Below are positions 59,553 through 64,000 of a DNA stretch of 64,000 nucleotides, piece after piece. The DNA is from Epinephelus fuscoguttatus. Its lineage: Eukaryota; Chordata; Actinopteri; Perciformes; Serranidae. The stretch's first letter is position 1; each line of letters opens with the position of its first letter. A model generated the notes under the pieces. The model did no database searches. It was not told the origin of the DNA and was given only the letters and a program-made list of their open reading frames with translations. Position numbers and translations under genes: made by a program. The DNA is taken from the NCBI RefSeq assembly GCF_011397635.1, contig NC_064762.1, positions 20,113,479 through 20,177,478 of the forward strand, written 5' to 3'.

Positions 59553-61930
59553 GTGAGTCACTTGTATTTTTATCTTACATTTCCTTCTTCTTCAACTTAA
59601 ACTCCCATGTGAAGCACTGAATGTGGTGTTTAGTTGCAGCTGAGCTCCCCCCTGCAGAACCTGCTTTCACTGACCTGAAATGACCGGGTTGTAGCAGCAT
59701 GGCAAAGTGATGGATCTCTTTTATCAAAGCCTTTCAGTGAAGTTATGATCCGCGCACATGCTCATATTGAAGATTGATGGCGCACAGAAATCAAAACTAT
59801 ATCTTTATAAGGAAACACAAGAAAGAAAAGACTGGAAGCAAACAGTAAAACAAACCTAACTTATTATAACGCATCATAAGAACATTATAGGAATATTAAA
59901 ATCATCTTTCGTTACGAAAACGCACCGATCATTTGGTTAAAAGTTTATCCACAGGCTGCATGTATGTGATTAACAAAATGGGAAACTTTAATGGGTTAAA
60001 TGAACCTCAGAAGAAGGAAATAAAGTCATACTGACCCGCCGGATCCGTGCGTAAAAATAAAACATCACAAAATGGTAAATTGAAGATGCGTAAACGGATA
60101 TTTTGTTCCATTGTGCGCATTTTTTGGCGCACCGGCTGCACAGGCGCTTCTTCTCTAAACCTCCCCCCTCTGCCTCTGACGTCACCGATATTTCATTCAC
60201 ATATTTTCAGCCTGTTTGCTCCTGTTAGAGGAGACTTTGTCGGATTGGAAAAATACTTTAAAATCACGTGGTTTACCCCAAAACTTAACTGTGGTATTTT
60301 TGTCTCGCTGGTGCCTTCTTATAACTAAAAGAAAAATCATCCTGTTAGGGTAAAGAGGTGGTTTAAACACAGACTAGAGGCTTTTTTTTAAAAAAAAAAA
60401 GTTTGGCATTAAAAGTAGCTTTTAAAAACATCTATCCCGCCTATACAAATATTAAATCTGATTTTCATTAATAATTTAAAGCTGTTTTTGTTACAAGAAG
60501 CGAGAAAATGGAGAAAACGTCCCACAAGGTTTTGGTTTGCTCCTGTGGAAAAGTGTGGAGCACATGGCACACGTGCGCTTTTGTGACACTAATTTCACTT
60601 CCTTGTATTTTTTTTTTCGTTGAGTCAAAATATTCCTTAACGAAATCTAAACATATGTCACATAAATAACTTAATTTAATTGCAAAAAAATATTGTTTTT
60701 ATCGTCTTTTACAGAGATAGAGGCAGAAATCCCCCAAAATGTGATTTAAAAGTGAGTCAAGCCATTTAAGCATGTGCTTACAATTTAAGATGAATTAAAT
60801 AATTAAGAAAATATTAAACTTTTGCCTGTGAACCTTGTCACATGCTCACACCCTCCTGCTTTTGCAAAATACCTCAGAGGAGGAGATGACCTGCTTTGCC
60901 AGCACTGTTTACACACCCTTAACAGAGGATATAAAAAAAAAGAAATGAGGGGCTGCTGGGTGGAATGCATGAAGTAAACGACAGAAAAATAACCCCTTCA
61001 GTAGAAAAAGAAAGGAGAAAAGGGGAGAGACGAACTCAGTGAACCCTTTGAACTGCATTGACAGCAGCAGGGTAAAGGCAAATTTCCTCTGGGAGCCTTC
61101 GGGGTGAGGAGTGGGGGTTGGGTGGGGTTAGCTGGGGTGATGGAGTCCAAAGTCTGCTCAGAAACTCCATTCAAACAGCGAATCTGCTCGTGCTCGTGCA
61201 GGTTAAATGCTCATAATTATCTGTTTTGGTCAAAATAAGCAGCTGCTTGAATCTCAGACAGATTTCAGTCTGCAGTCAATTTCCTTACTGCCTCTGAGAG
61301 TCTGTGAGCATGGCTTGTCTGGAAAGTATATTTAAATGTCATATATGTGAGATAAATTAAACAAAATAAAGCTGAACATATTTTTAAGGACCTCCAGTTG
61401 GTGCTCAGTGCAACAAAACATCACTTACATAATTAAAGAGGGGAATTATTTCTCTTTATTTAAGGTCTTAAATCTAAAACGGTCCATATCTTCATCAAGT
61501 GTGACTGACTGTGAAAACACCAGAGGATTTTAACATTATTATAACATTAGATATATGTGCCAAAAAGTATGATATATTGGATTTTATTCATATATTCAAA
61601 CATCATGAGTAGACCAAATCAAAGGCACACTGTCTTAACTCTGAATCTAAATCTGATTCAGAGCGTCTCAGAGTTTCATACAACACATCAAGAAGGTTTG
61701 CACAAGTCTTTTCTTGTTAAAGTTACAAGAATCCTTATTTATATGATACTAAATTCATCATAAGTGGATAATATATTCTCATACAGGCAGTTTTTTTTAA
61801 AACATTCAGCTAAACATGAGAGCAAAATCTTTGCCAAAATGTCTTACCAATACCTTGACCAACAAATATGCTAGTATTGTCGGTTAGTATAGCAAAAACT
61901 TTAGGTAAGATATTTGTCATTAGTGTATCT
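59553..61930 (+). other. AT-rich DNA, probable first intron of the unidentified gene
   Basis: No exon or named repeat recognised. An A/T homopolymer stretch is at about 60383-60400. 60880-61150 is less AT-rich and looks single-copy. Confidence 0.4.
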
Positions 61931-61934
61931 TGAA

Positions 61935-64000
61935 AATAGCCCAGTTCACAAAGACATGAGTTCCCTACCTTTTTTGTAAACTTCATAAGAAAAGTTTTTT
62001 GTCCTTGTGGGCAGAAAAATGTAGAGAAAAAAGTGATCTGAAGTTAAAACAAGTCAAAAAGCAGTGCCATCCTGCAGCATTAAGGCCGATAAAAGGTGCC
62101 TGAAGTATGAATTTATTGATGACTACAACTTGTTCGTGTTGGTAAGAAGATAAAATGCAAAGAAAGTAAGTTGTATTTTCATTTACAGTAAAAAATTGGC
62201 CAATTTACAGTTGCGTTACACTTGTGAATTCCTCAACTTTGCCGAACTTCATAAGAAAAGTCTTTCTTTTTATTTATGTAGGCCTCCCGTAGACAAATGG
62301 AGAGAAACAAATTGATCTGAAGTAAAAACAACGTAATCCTGCAGCATGTGGGCCAATAAAAAGTAGCTAAAGTAAAACTTTGTCTATGACTATGACTAGT
62401 TATGAGATAAACTGCAAAGTAAAAAGGTTGATTTTTCATTTCATAGTAAGAATCGGACAGTTTCTAGCTGTGTTTGAATGGTATTTCCTTAACTTTTTGC
62501 AGAACTTCATATGAAATGTTGTAGTTTTTGGTCAGAAGAAAAATGACAAATACATTAAAGATCGGCCTTAAGTTTGAACAAGTTTATAAATGATGTTATC
62601 CTGCAGCACAGGGCCAATAAAAGGTGACTTAAGGATGAATTTGTCAATGACTACGACTAGTTTGTGTTGATTATAAGATAGACTACACGGTCAAGAAGTT
62701 GTATTTTTATTTCATGGTAAAAATTGACCAATTTCTTATTGCGTTACAAATGTGTGTTCCTCAGCAGTTGTTTTTGTTCTTGTCGGCCTACAGAAGAAAA
62801 TGAAATAAAAGACTGAAGTTGAAAAGTTTTAAAACAATATCATCCTGCAGCAGGAGAGCCAGTAAACAGGTTGCTAAATCACGAGTTCATCTGAGACTAT
62901 GACAAGTTGGTGTTGATTATGAGATAAAATGCAAAGTAAATAAATTGTATTATCATCTTAAAAACTTTTTGCAGAATTGAACATGAAAAGTCTTTCATTT
63001 TGCTCATGCAGGCCTACAGAAGGAAGTGAAATAAAACATTGATCCAAAATTAGAACAAGTTTTAAAGCAATGTTATCCTGCAACATGAGGGCAGATTAAC
63101 AGGCAGCTAAAGTATGACTTTGTCTAACACTATGACAAATCAGTTTTGATTTTAAGATAAACAACTAATGCAAAGTAAAGACGATGTATTGTCATTTTAT
63201 CTTAAAAATGGGCCGATGTATAGTTGCGTTAAGAATATGAATTCCTTCACATTTTGCAAAACTTAGCATGCAAAGTTGTTTTTGTTTTTTGTTTTTTTTG
63301 GTTCTTGTAGGCCCACAGACAAAAAATGAAATCAAAGATTGTGCTCAAGTTTGAACAAGTTTTAAACCCATATTATCCTGCAGCATGAGGGCCATGAAAG
63401 AGGTAGCTAAAGTATGAATTTGTCTACGACTATGACTAGTTGGTGTTGATTATAAGAAACTGCAAACAAAGAAGTTTGTTGTTCATTTCATAGTAAAAAA
63501 AAAAATTGTCCAGTTGCGTTATAAATATAAACTCCTTAACTTTTTGCAGAACATAATATGAAAAGTTTAAAAGATTGATCTGAAGTTCAAACAAGTGTAA
63601 AAACAACGTTATCCTGCAGCATGAGGGCAAATAAAAAAGTAGCTAAAGTATGATTTTGTCTATGACTATGACTGGTTTGTGTTGATTATGAGATAAACTA
63701 CCAAGTAAATAACTTTCATTTCATAGTAAAAATTGACCAATATCTTGTTGCATTTTATAAATGGGAATTCTTTTTACTTTTTGCAGAACTTAACATGAAA
63801 AGTTGTTCTTTTGTTCATGTAGGCCGACAGAAGCAAAATGAAATAGAGGGATTTAACTAAATGTTATCCTGCAGCATGAGGGCAGATTAAAGTATGACTT
63901 TGTCTAAGACTATGACAAATTGGTGTTGATTGTAAGATTAACAGCTACTGCAAAGTTCAGAAGTTGTATTTTCATTCCATCTTAAAAATTGGCAGATGTA
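61935..64000 (+). repeat. Diverged tandem array of about 250-bp units, runs off window end
   Basis: A landmark ATCCTGCARCA block recurs at 62071, 62338, 62600, 62844, 63077, 63377, 63613 and 63868, spaced 267, 262, 244, 233, 300, 236 and 255 bp. Each unit also has GCAGAACTTCATA-like, GTAGGCCNACAGA, TAGCTAAAGTATGA, GACTATGACNAGTT, TGTTGATTATAAGATAAAC and TTCATTTCATAGTAAAAATTG segments in the same order. At least eight units; AT-rich and non-coding. Confidence 0.88.

Overview
The window is vertebrate nuclear DNA, most likely from a percomorph-type teleost fish. Evidence for this is intron-rich genes with GT-AG junctions, fish-sized introns, dense fish interspersed repeats (L2/Maui-like 3' ends, tRNA-derived SINEs, many short TIR elements) and long TG tracts. 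There are no bacterial, organelle or viral genes, and I see no CRISPR, toxin or defence system.

Layout. (1) 444-5542, minus strand: a complete seven-exon gene for XK-related protein 5 (xkr5), 647 aa when spliced. (2) 5.5-8.2 kb: spacer with an inverted pair of one repeat family. (3) 8185-16047, minus strand: six coding exons of prdm1 (Blimp-1), 768 aa from the chosen ATG, with PR domain and five zinc fingers. (4) 16.1-39.7 kb: a 23.7-kb gap between the divergent genes prdm1 and prep. No convincing coding gene is visible there; it holds nested transposons, a near-perfect hairpin and some apparently single-copy DNA that could be regulatory. (5) 39728-52441, plus strand: a complete 14-exon prolyl endopeptidase gene (prep), 709 aa, with an intact Ser-Asp-His triad. 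Introns 2 and 13 are swollen by stacked transposons. (6) 52.4-59.3 kb: prep 3' UTR, a TIR element with a decayed Tc1/mariner-like transposase, then AT-rich DNA. (7) 59.3-64.0 kb: a TATA-type promoter, a candidate short first coding exon (59531-59552) of an unidentified plus-strand gene, then AT-rich DNA running into a diverged tandem array of about 250-bp units that continues past the window end.

The genes do not form a pathway. prdm1 is a transcriptional repressor controlling cell fate, prep is a cytosolic peptidase, and xkr5 is a multi-pass membrane protein of the XK scramblase-like family. prdm1-prep linkage matches human 6q21, whereas human XKR5 lies on chromosome 8. The reconstructed CDSs stay in frame through every junction, which is strong internal support. 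The most distinctive content is the nested transposon structure with readable target-site duplications.
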